Source: Alphaproteobacteria bacterium (GTDB taxonomy: Bacteria > Pseudomonadota > Alphaproteobacteria > SHVP01). From it: 51,187 bases of DNA. Positions 45,446 to 51,187 of this stretch are shown here, piece by piece. The notes beneath the pieces are model-generated. The model made no database searches. It was not told the DNA's origin and was given only the letters and a program-made list of their open reading frames with translations. The stretch lies in contig SHVP01000006.1 in assembly GCA_009694165.1 (NCBI GenBank), forward strand, positions 1 through 51,187, read 5' to 3'. Within the stretch, counting starts at the first letter, position 1, and each line of letters starts with the position of its first letter. Position numbers and translations under genes: made by a program.

Positions 45446-46569
45446 GCGACGCCCCCGCGCCCCCCGTCGCCAAGCTGCGGCGCTCCTGGTTCGGCTGGAT
45501 GGCGCTTCTCGTCGTCGGCGTGCTGCTCGGCGCCGGCGTCGCGGTGGAAATCACCGCCTGGATGGCGACGCAACGCGACGACCAGGCCGCGTTGACGGCG
45601 CTGACGGCGCAACTCGCCGCCACCGAGGCGCGCCTTGCCGCCGTCGCTGCCGACCTCGATTTGCTGAAGCGGTTGCGCGGCGCGCTCGACTCGCGGAGCG
45701 ATGCGCTCGACGACCGTCTCGGCAAGATCGAGGCTCTGGTTCAGCAAGGTCTCAAGCGCGCCGACCTCGACGGGCTCGCGGCCCGGCTCGACCAGCTGGA
45801 CGAGCGCCTGCGCCTGCAACGCGAGGCCATGCCCGACGCCGCGGCGCTCGCTGATGGCGCCTGGCGCCTGGCGGCGCTCGAACGCCGCGTCGCCGACGAC
45901 CAGGCAGCCAACGCCCAGGTGGCCGAGCACCTCCAGCGCCTCAGCCAACTCGAAGCCCGGCTGCCGGCGGTCGAGCGTGTCGAGGGCGCGCTTGCCGACC
46001 TCGCCGCGCGGGTGCGTCAGCTCGAGGCCAAATCGGCGCAGGGCGCCGCCGCCGGCGCGCTGGCGGTCCTGGTTGCGCGGCTTCGCGAATCGGCCCGCCT
46101 TGGCGCGCCGTTCCAGTCCGAACTCAACACCTTCCGCGCGCTCGTCGCCGGCAATCCGACGCTCACCACGGCGTTGGCCGACCTCGTCCCCTACGCCGCG
46201 CGCGGTGTTCCCACCGTCGCCGATCTGCGCGAGCGCTTCGCAAAACTGGCGCCGCAGGCCCTGTCGTCGTCGACGATCGAGGAGGGCGACGGCTGGTGGC
46301 GGCGCACCTGGCATCGCCTGCAAAGCCTCGTCGTCATCCGCCGGGTCGGAGTTATTCCCGGGCCGTCGATCGAGGCGGTGGTGGCGCGCGCCGAGTTCCA
46401 GCTCAAGGACGACAATCTGCAGGAAGCGGTCGACGAACTCGGCGCCCTGCAGGGCGTTGCCGCCGCCGTGCTGGCGCCGTGGATCGAGGCGGCCGGCGGC
46501 CGCCTTGCCCTCGACCAGGCGCTGCGCGAGCTCGACCAGCGCCTGCTCGCCGTGTTTGGAGGGTCGTAA
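45442..46569 (+). CDS. mitofilin/Mic60-like inner-membrane protein
   Basis: A 375-residue protein with one N-terminal membrane helix (about 16-38), long coiled-coil segments (about 45-185, rich in Ala, Leu, Arg, Glu), and a C-terminal helical domain (about 225-375). The C-terminal domain has the Mic60 signature region (W-W-R-R-T-W-H-R-L near 285, then an A-x-x-x-L-x-x-x-D-L-Q-E-A pattern). Alphaproteobacterial Mic60 between hemD and hemY shapes intracytoplasmic membranes. Here it overlaps hemD by four bases and precedes hemY by four, the conserved order. Confidence 0.9.
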   Translation: MSDAPAPPVAKLRRSWFGWMALLVVGVLLGAGVAVEITAWMATQRDDQAALTALTAQLAATEARLAAVAADLDLLKRLRGALDSRSDALDDRLGKIEALVQQGLKRADLDGLAARLDQLDERLRLQREAMPDAAALADGAWRLAALERRVADDQAANAQVAEHLQRLSQLEARLPAVERVEGALADLAARVRQLEAKSAQGAAAGALAVLVARLRESARLGAPFQSELNTFRALVAGNPTLTTALADLVPYAARGVPTVADLRERFAKLAPQALSSSTIEEGDGWWRRTWHRLQSLVVIRRVGVIPGPSIEAVVARAEFQLKDDNLQEAVDELGALQGVAAAVLAPWIEAAGGRLALDQALRELDQRLLAVFGGS

Positions 46570-46573
46570 CCGC

Positions 46574-48010
46574 ATGCGCCGCCTGATGGCGGGCGTGGCG
46601 GTACTCGTCGGCCTGGCATTGCTCGGCGTCTGGATGGCCGACCAGCCGGGTCGCATTGTCGTCGATGCCGAAGACCTCCGCATCGAGGCGCCGACGGCCG
46701 TGGGCGTCGGTCTCGTCGTTCTACTGTTTGCTGCGGGCTTCCTGCTCCATGTCCTGTGGCGCGCCGTCCGCTACCTCACCGTCGGCGTCAAGGTGCGGCG
46801 CGCGCGCCGGCAGCGCGACAAGGGCGAACGACTGTTGTCGCGCGGCATGGTCGCGGTCGCGGCCGGCGACCGCGCCGCGGCACTGGGCTTCGCCCGCCAG
46901 GCCGAAGCGCTGCTGCCGGGCAGTCCGCTGTCGATGCTGCTGTCGGCGCAAAGCGCCCAGCTCGCCGGCGACGAGCAGGCGATGCGGCTCTACTACGGCG
47001 CCATGCTGAAAAAGCCTGAGACCGAGTTCCTCGGCCTGCGCGGCCTTGCCATGCAGGCGCACCGGCTCGGCCATGGCGACGAGGCATTGAACCTGGCGCG
47101 CCGCGCCTACCGCCTTAATCCCGGCACGCCCTGGGTGTTGACCGCGCTGTTCGACCTCGAGGCCAAGGCCGGCCACTGGCGCGAGGTCGAGCGGGTCACC
47201 GAGCGCGCGCTCGCGGCCGGCCTGATCGGCGAGGCCGATGCCCGCCGCCGGCGCGCGATCGCCCGCTATGAACAGGCGCGGACGGCGCCCACGGACGGCT
47301 CAGCGTCGACCGAAGACCTGGCGCTGGCCTCCCACCGCGCCGATCCGGGTTTCGTCCCCGCCGCGGTGCTGGCTGCGGCGCTGGCGGCGGCACGCAACCG
47401 CGCGCGTCAGGCCGATCAGATACTGACCGCGACCTGGCAGCAGGGTCCGCACGACGCGCTCGCCCGCTCGTTCCTGCATTTGCACGAGGCCGAAACGTCG
47501 GCGCGACGCCTGGCCCGGGCCGAGCGCCTGACTGCGGCCGGCCACGAGCATCTCGAGGCGCGCCTGTTGCTGACCCAGGCGGCCCTTGCCGCCGGGCAGG
47601 TGGCGAAGGCGCGGAGCGAACTTGCCATCGCGGCGGCGACGACGAACGATCTCCGCGTGTTGCGCCTGATGGCCGCCATCGACGAGGCCGAGCCCGCGTC
47701 GCGGGCATCCGCCGAAAGTTGGCGGCGGCGGATGCAGGGGCCCACCCTGCCCGAGGCCTGGCGTTGCACCGGCTGCGGCCATCGCCACGACGGCTGGCAG
47801 GCGCTGTGCCAGCAATGCGGCGCGTTCGACACGTTGCACTGGGTGCCGCCCACGGTGCTGCCGGCGGCCAACGAGGATGGGCTGGCCGTGGCGCAGCGGC
47901 GCCGGGCGGCGCCGATCGACGACCTCGCGGCGAGCGCCGAGCCGGTGGTCCATGGCGCGGCGGGTGACGACGCGCGCGCCCGGCTGGGCCGGGCCGCCGC
48001 CGAGCGTTGA
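46574..48010 (+). CDS. hemY: HemY-like TPR membrane protein with C-terminal zinc ribbon
   Basis: A 478-residue protein. Two membrane helices (about 5-22 and 42-62) are followed by TPR-type helical repeats (about 80-380). The last quarter has a four-cysteine zinc ribbon, C-T-G-C-G then C-Q-Q-C-G-A-F (about 397-418), usual in the alphaproteobacterial version. Genetic position links it to heme synthesis, but its molecular role is not settled. It should not be confused with the Bacillus coproporphyrinogen oxidase also called HemY. The ATG at 46574 lies 4 bases after the mitofilin stop. Confidence 0.9.
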   Translation: MRRLMAGVAVLVGLALLGVWMADQPGRIVVDAEDLRIEAPTAVGVGLVVLLFAAGFLLHVLWRAVRYLTVGVKVRRARRQRDKGERLLSRGMVAVAAGDRAAALGFARQAEALLPGSPLSMLLSAQSAQLAGDEQAMRLYYGAMLKKPETEFLGLRGLAMQAHRLGHGDEALNLARRAYRLNPGTPWVLTALFDLEAKAGHWREVERVTERALAAGLIGEADARRRRAIARYEQARTAPTDGSASTEDLALASHRADPGFVPAAVLAAALAAARNRARQADQILTATWQQGPHDALARSFLHLHEAETSARRLARAERLTAAGHEHLEARLLLTQAALAAGQVAKARSELAIAAATTNDLRVLRLMAAIDEAEPASRASAESWRRRMQGPTLPEAWRCTGCGHRHDGWQALCQQCGAFDTLHWVPPTVLPAANEDGLAVAQRRRAAPIDDLAASAEPVVHGAAGDDARARLGRAAAER

Positions 48011-48056
48011 CGCCGCCGATGGGCGCGGCTTATGGTGGCGCCGCCTTCACCGCATC

Positions 48057-48132
48057 GCCGCCTTAGCTCAGCTGGCAGAGCACATCATTCGTAATGATGG
48101 GGTCGCGTGTTCGAGTCACGCAGGCGGCACCA
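48057..48132 (+). tRNA. tRNA-Thr (anticodon CGT)
   Basis: A complete 76-base cloverleaf including an encoded 3' CCA. The acceptor stem is GCCGCCT/AGGCGGC with discriminator A. The D stem is GCTC/GAGC. The anticodon stem is CATCA/TGATG with loop TTCGTAA, placing CGT at 48090-48092. The T stem is GCGTG/CACGC with loop TTCGAGT. It reads ACG codons. Confidence 0.97.
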
Positions 48133-48307
48133 CTTCTCAACAGCTCCCCTCGAAGCCATCTCCGTACTAGTCGGGAGACCGATCAATGTGTCAGCCGCAA
48201 CTGCGTCGATAATATCGGTTAGCGAGTAGTCGCGGAACTCAGCTAGGTCACTTTTCATGTGTTCGGCACGGCTTCAGCCGAAATCTCTCGGTGTGTTTCA
48301 ACCATCG
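48133..48307. other. low-GC non-coding patch after the tRNA
   Basis: About 175 bases, clearly more A+T-rich than the flanks and with no protein-like frame beyond a leftward 57-codon frame that runs into the antisense of the tRNA. Its placement directly at a tRNA 3' end recalls scars of past integration, but no second copy of the tRNA 3' end and no integrase are present. No terminator hairpin was evident. Confidence 0.4.
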
Positions 48308-48601
48308 TTAACGCAACAGCGCGATCGTAATCGCCGCCTCCGGGCAGGCGGCGGCGCAGCGGTTGCAGGCGCGGCATTCCTCGGCCAGGACCGCGAAAGC
48401 CTGTTCGCCGCCATGCGCTAGCACCTTGAGCTTCGCCAGGAGCGGCAGCGCGCCCCACTCGTTGCCGCGCAGGCGCCGCACCTCGAACACGCCGAACGGA
48501 CAGACCTCGGCACACTCGCCCGACCCCTCGCAGCGGCCGCGGTCGATGACCGGGACCATCGCGCCGGGCGGTTGTTTGCAGTCAGCGGGGACGGTGACCA
48601 C
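48308..48601 (-). CDS. small bacterial-type ferredoxin (two cluster motifs)
   Basis: A 97-residue iron-sulfur protein. The first motif is R-C-E-G-S-G-E-C-A-E-V-C-P (about 22-34), with Ser where the second Cys of a standard 4Fe motif would be. The second is complete, C-R-A-C-N-R-C-A-A-A-C-P (about 75-86). Relatives with R-C-E-G-K in the first motif are familiar to me, so this spacing is likely normal for the subfamily and may hold a 3Fe or atypical 4Fe cluster. The start is GTG at 48601. The redox partner is unknown. Confidence 0.8.
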   Translation of the reverse strand: MVTVPADCKQPPGAMVPVIDRGRCEGSGECAEVCPFGVFEVRRLRGNEWGALPLLAKLKVLAHGGEQAFAVLAEECRACNRCAAACPEAAITIALLR

Positions 48602-48676
48602 GGCCTATTCTGGAACAGAACGATGCCGGGCGCCGTCGGCTTGGCCTAGGATGACCGGCCCTGAGCGGAGGAGCCC

Positions 48677-49090
48677 ATGACCGATCTCGACGCCCACCGG
48701 ATTATCCCGACGCCCGACCGCGATTACGAGCGCTTCGCGCTCGCCGCCGGGTACCGGGTCGGCAATTTGATTTTCCTCTCTGGCCAGGTCGCGATCGACG
48801 AAGCGGGCGCGCTGCTCGGCAAGAACGAGCCCGAGCGGCAGATCCGCCAGGCCCTCGCCAACGTCGATCGTCTGTTGGCGGCGGCCGGGTCCCGTCTCGC
48901 CAAGGTCGTCAAGACCACCACGTATCTCACCAACATGACCCATGTCGGCGTTTGGCTGAAGGTCAAGTCGGAGCTGTTCAGCAAGCCGTGGCCGGCCGGC
49001 ACGATCGTCGAGGTAAGCCGGCTCGGCCACCCCGATGCGCTGATCGAGATCGACGTGGTCGCGCTCGCGGCCGGCGACAAGGTCGGCTGA
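48677..49090 (+). CDS. RidA-family protein (enamine/imine deaminase-like)
   Basis: A 137-residue RidA fold. F-L-S-G-Q-V-A near 34, L-A-N-V-D-R-L-L-A-A-A-G near 61, the middle T-T-T-Y-L-T-N-M, and V-E-V-S-R-L near 112 carrying the Arg position used for deamination of 2-aminoacrylate, then I-E-I-D-V-V-A at the end. GGAGG lies upstream of the ATG (48663-48672 region). It precedes a GST-like gene by 7 bases, so the two probably form a small operon. Members lacking tight family match may act on other enamines. Confidence 0.87.
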   Translation: MTDLDAHRIIPTPDRDYERFALAAGYRVGNLIFLSGQVAIDEAGALLGKNEPERQIRQALANVDRLLAAAGSRLAKVVKTTTYLTNMTHVGVWLKVKSELFSKPWPAGTIVEVSRLGHPDALIEIDVVALAAGDKVG

Positions 49091-49097
49091 AATCGCC

Positions 49098-49760
49098 ATG
49101 AAACTCGTCTTCAGCGGCAACGACTACGTCCACAAGGTGCTGGTGGTGGCGGCTGAAGCCGGCGTGCTCGACCAGCTCGAGTTTGTTGTCAACAACCCGA
49201 TCGACGAGCAGGCGATCATCTGGGACTACAACCCGCTCGGGCGCCATCCGGTGCTGGTGCTGGACGACGGGCTGGTGCTCTACAGCGGCCTGCTGTCCTG
49301 CGAGTACCTCGATTCGCTGAGCAAGGGGCGGCGCTTGTTCCCGCAGGATGGCACGCGCTGGAAAGCGCTCACCCAGATGGTGTTGGGTGATGGCCTGTTC
49401 GATGCGGTGTCGCGCCTGTCGGTCCAGTTGCTGCGGCCTGCGGCCGAGCGGCCGCAGGCCGACATGCGGCGCGACCGCAAGCGTGTCCTCCACAGTCTCG
49501 CCATCATGGACCGCGCCGCCGCCGCCTTCAGCGCTGACGATTTTCATATCGGCCACGTCTGCTTCGCCGGCGGCCTCAGCTTTATGGAGCTGCGGCGGCC
49601 GCTGCAGCGACTCGATCTCGACCCGGGCGACGCCGCGCTCGATTGGCGCCCACAGCATCCGACGCTCGCGGCCTGGTACGTCCGCGTGATCCAGCGGCCG
49701 TCGCTGCAGCTGCGGCCGTCGCATCTCGGCGTCGCCGGCACGAGTCAGCGGCGGAAATAG
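49098..49760 (+). CDS. glutathione S-transferase-family protein
   Basis: A 220-residue protein. The N-terminal thioredoxin-like domain (about 1-78) shows G-R-H-P-V-L-V-L-D-D-G near 53, with the cis-Pro used for glutathione contact, and then L-Y-S-G-L-L-S-C-E-Y-L. An all-helical C-terminal domain (about 88-205) follows. The catalytic Ser/Cys position near residue 7-10 is not clearly conserved (S-G-N-D-Y). The substrate is unknown. It ends one base before the convergent hydrolase stop. Confidence 0.8.
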   Translation: MKLVFSGNDYVHKVLVVAAEAGVLDQLEFVVNNPIDEQAIIWDYNPLGRHPVLVLDDGLVLYSGLLSCEYLDSLSKGRRLFPQDGTRWKALTQMVLGDGLFDAVSRLSVQLLRPAAERPQADMRRDRKRVLHSLAIMDRAAAAFSADDFHIGHVCFAGGLSFMELRRPLQRLDLDPGDAALDWRPQHPTLAAWYVRVIQRPSLQLRPSHLGVAGTSQRRK

Positions 49761-49761
49761 C

Positions 49762-50658
49762 TCACGGCGGCAACCGACCCGCGGCCATCCAGCGGCGCAT
49801 GGTGTCGGCCCAGTCATGGTTGCGCCGGCCCTGGTCGAGGTTGTTCTGGTAATGGTCGGCGTCGGGGTAGACGCGGAGCCGCAGCGGCACCCCGTGCTGC
49901 GTGAGGCTGCCCGCCATGGCGGTGCTGGTGGCGATCACGTGGGGAAAGTCGTTAGCGCCGTAGCTGATGAAAAAAGCCGGCGCGTCGCCGTGCACATGGG
50001 CGAGCGGGCTCGCCAGGCGATCGTCGCCCGGCCGGCTGAACAGGGATTGGCGATAGGTCCAGCCGCGATTGCCGGGCGCCGGGACGTCGGCGCGCAGCAC
50101 GAAGCCGGTGCTCGACGGCGCGCAGCCCTTGACCACGTCGGTAGGCAGGCCATGGCGGGCGTATAGCTCGCGGCGGAGCGCTACCAGGGCGGCCAGCGTC
50201 CCGCCGGCCGACCAGCCCGCCACGAACAGGCGGGCGGGATCGCCGCCATACTTCGCGATGTGCGCGTGGACCCAGGCAAGGCCCGCCACGGCGTCGTCGA
50301 GCGCGGCCGGGAAGCGGTGGTCGGGCAGCAATCGATAGGAGACCGAGACGAAGATGGCCGGCAGGTCGACGAGGGCCGGTGCCATGAAGCCGTTCCACTC
50401 CTTGTAGCCGTGCGCCCAGGCGCCGCCGTGGAAGAAGAGCAGCACCGGCACGCCCCGCGCCGCCGGGTCGGGCGGCAGGTACAGGTCGAGCCTTTGCTCG
50501 TCGTCCGCCCCGAAGGGAACGTCGAGCACCGTCCGGGTGGCGGTTGCGGCAGCCGCCGACCGGCGCAGCGCCTCGGCGCCGTACCACGTCGCGCGTTCGG
50601 GGTGGCGGGTGTTGGCGGGCGTGCGCGGCGCCTGCGGCTTGAGGTCGGCAAAGGCCAT
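49762..50658 (-). CDS. alpha/beta hydrolase, HSL / arylformamidase-like
   Basis: A 298-residue carboxylesterase-type hydrolase. The oxyanion motif F-F-H-G-G-A-W near 75, the nucleophile elbow G-W-S-A-G-G near 147, and a late catalytic His in D-A-D-H-Y near 270 are all present. The Y-K-E-W segment after the H-G-G motif and overall length resemble KynB-like and BD-FAE esterases. The ester or amide it cleaves is unknown. Unlike the tandem hydrolase-fold genes at 10612-14091, this one keeps a full Ser nucleophile. Confidence 0.85.
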   Translation of the reverse strand: MAFADLKPQAPRTPANTRHPERATWYGAEALRRSAAAATATRTVLDVPFGADDEQRLDLYLPPDPAARGVPVLLFFHGGAWAHGYKEWNGFMAPALVDLPAIFVSVSYRLLPDHRFPAALDDAVAGLAWVHAHIAKYGGDPARLFVAGWSAGGTLAALVALRRELYARHGLPTDVVKGCAPSSTGFVLRADVPAPGNRGWTYRQSLFSRPGDDRLASPLAHVHGDAPAFFISYGANDFPHVIATSTAMAGSLTQHGVPLRLRVYPDADHYQNNLDQGRRNHDWADTMRRWMAAGRLPP

Positions 50659-50750
50659 GACGCAGTGTGGCGGCGAGCGCGCGGTCGGTGCAACGGTCGA
50701 TGCGGTTTCGGCCCAGCGAGATTTGTGCTTTTCTGTCCGCGGGAGGACGC

Positions 50751-51187
50751 GTGAGAATTCTCGTCACTGGCGCCGGCGGTCGTACCAGCCAGGCCATCGT
50801 CCCGGCGCTGCTGCGGGCCGGGCACACCGTCCGTCTGTTGTCGCGCCGCCCGCAGGAAGGCGGGCCGATGAGCGGCCTCGAGCGCACCGAGCCCGCGATC
50901 GGCGACCTCGGCAGCGATAGCGACGTCGCCCGGGCGATCGGCGGCGTCGAGGCGGTCTATCACATCCCGCCCAACATGAATCCGGAGGAGATTTCGTTCG
51001 GCAAGCGCATCGTGCAGGCGGCCCGGACAGCCGGGGTGCAGCACTTCGTCTATCACTCGGTGCTGCGGCCCCAACTGCGCTCGCTGCCGCACCACTGGAA
51101 CAAGCTGTTCGTCGAAGAGGCGGTGATCGAGTCAGGCCTGTCCTTCACCATCCTGCAGCCGTCGTCCTACATGCAAAACCTGCTACC
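50751..51187 (+). CDS. NmrA-like NAD(P)-binding protein (3' end outside window)
   Basis: An open frame of 145 codons to the window edge. It starts at GTG with GGGAGG upstream. The Rossmann motif I-L-V-T-G-A-G-G-R-T-S lies at residues 3-13, G-V-E-A-V-Y-H-I near 67, and F-V-Y-H-S-V near 103, typical of atypical SDR/NmrA-like proteins. L-Q-P-S-S-Y-M-Q-N-L near the end is the usual substrate-binding stretch. Relatives are quinone reductases or redox sensors; the function is open. It is divergent from the hydrolase gene. Confidence 0.82.
   Translation, partial: MRILVTGAGGRTSQAIVPALLRAGHTVRLLSRRPQEGGPMSGLERTEPAIGDLGSDSDVARAIGGVEAVYHIPPNMNPEEISFGKRIVQAARTAGVQHFVYHSVLRPQLRSLPHHWNKLFVEEAVIESGLSFTILQPSSYMQNLL

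Noticed and set aside
45205..46683. Leftward 492-codon open frame opposite the mitofilin gene
   Set aside because: Shadow of the coiled-coil gene. The rightward hemD-mitofilin-hemY order and motifs are decisive.
48085..48258. Leftward 57-codon frame after the ferredoxin, ending C-R-L-R-D-S-N-T-R-P-H-H-Y-E
   Set aside because: The last third is the antisense translation of tRNA-Thr, a well-known source of spurious annotated proteins. No Shine-Dalgarno or protein-like pattern supports the rest.
48500..48540. Loss of a cluster cysteine in the small ferredoxin (R-C-E-G-S-G-E-C)
   Set aside because: Relatives with R-C-E-G-K spacing are familiar, so the missing second Cys is most likely a subfamily trait, not a mutation.

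Overview
The window is GC-rich, compact bacterial chromosome that looks alphaproteobacterial, probably Rhodospirillales-like. The signs are: a short PSD-A-type phosphatidylserine decarboxylase translationally coupled to pssA; the block tsaD / hemC-hemD-mitofilin-hemY with gpsA alongside; an SdhAF4 (DUF1674) gene beside an HtpX-type protease and rsmB; and a run rsmB-rpe-heparinase II/III with purH on the same strand further on. Convergent genes are packed tightly (stop codons 3 to 13 bases apart at about 3295, 30618 and 35474, and back to back at 49761). Many genes overlap by ATGA or GTGA. No insertion sequence, prophage, CRISPR array or replication origin was seen.

Layout. 1-4613: a partial diacylglycerol kinase, an LtaS/OpgB-like membrane sulfatase, an SDR enzyme and a HAMP-linked class III nucleotide cyclase. 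4614-5033: mostly non-coding, with a short degenerate open frame. 5034-6532: psd-pssA (phosphatidylethanolamine synthesis). 6567-9107: a TPR-glycosyltransferase and a GT8-like glycosyltransferase. 9199-14091: a small exported protein, a DoeB-like deacylase and two tandem paralogues that each hold two alpha/beta-hydrolase domains. 14150-16057: a decayed patch, with a porin gene stopped by an in-frame TGA and a glyoxalase-superfamily gene carrying two frameshifts. It closes with a strong palindromic terminator. 16114-19205: gdhA and purH.

19288-30616 is a surface-polysaccharide locus: a FlaA1/CapD-type dehydratase, a polyprenyl-phosphate sugar-phosphate transferase, a GT4, an AsnB-type amidotransferase, a methyltransferase remnant, a flippase, a three-part oxidoreductase-acyltransferase-AsnB chimera, and a divergent UDP-HexNAc 6-dehydrogenase. 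It lies between the heparinase gene and purH, which I remember as neighbours in many alphaproteobacteria, so it may be an insertion. The gene content suggests a glycan with an N-acetylhexosaminuronic acid, perhaps amidated or 2,3-diamino. Two genes in it look like products of internal deletions.

30620-43704: heparinase, rpe, rsmB, HtpX-like protease, SdhAF4, acs, a GNAT, creatininase and nucleotidyltransferase genes, and a seven-gene leftward run tsaD-2OG oxygenase-gpsA-YciI-YciI-EVE-Rieske. 43769-48010: hemC-hemD-mitofilin-hemY. Then come tRNA-Thr(CGT), a low-GC non-coding patch, a ferredoxin, RidA, GST, an alpha/beta hydrolase, and an NmrA-like gene cut by the window end.

I did not find a convincing complete new defence or mobile system. 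The most unusual items are the oxidoreductase/acyltransferase/AsnB chimera and the fourfold-duplicated alpha/beta-hydrolase fold without serine nucleophiles.
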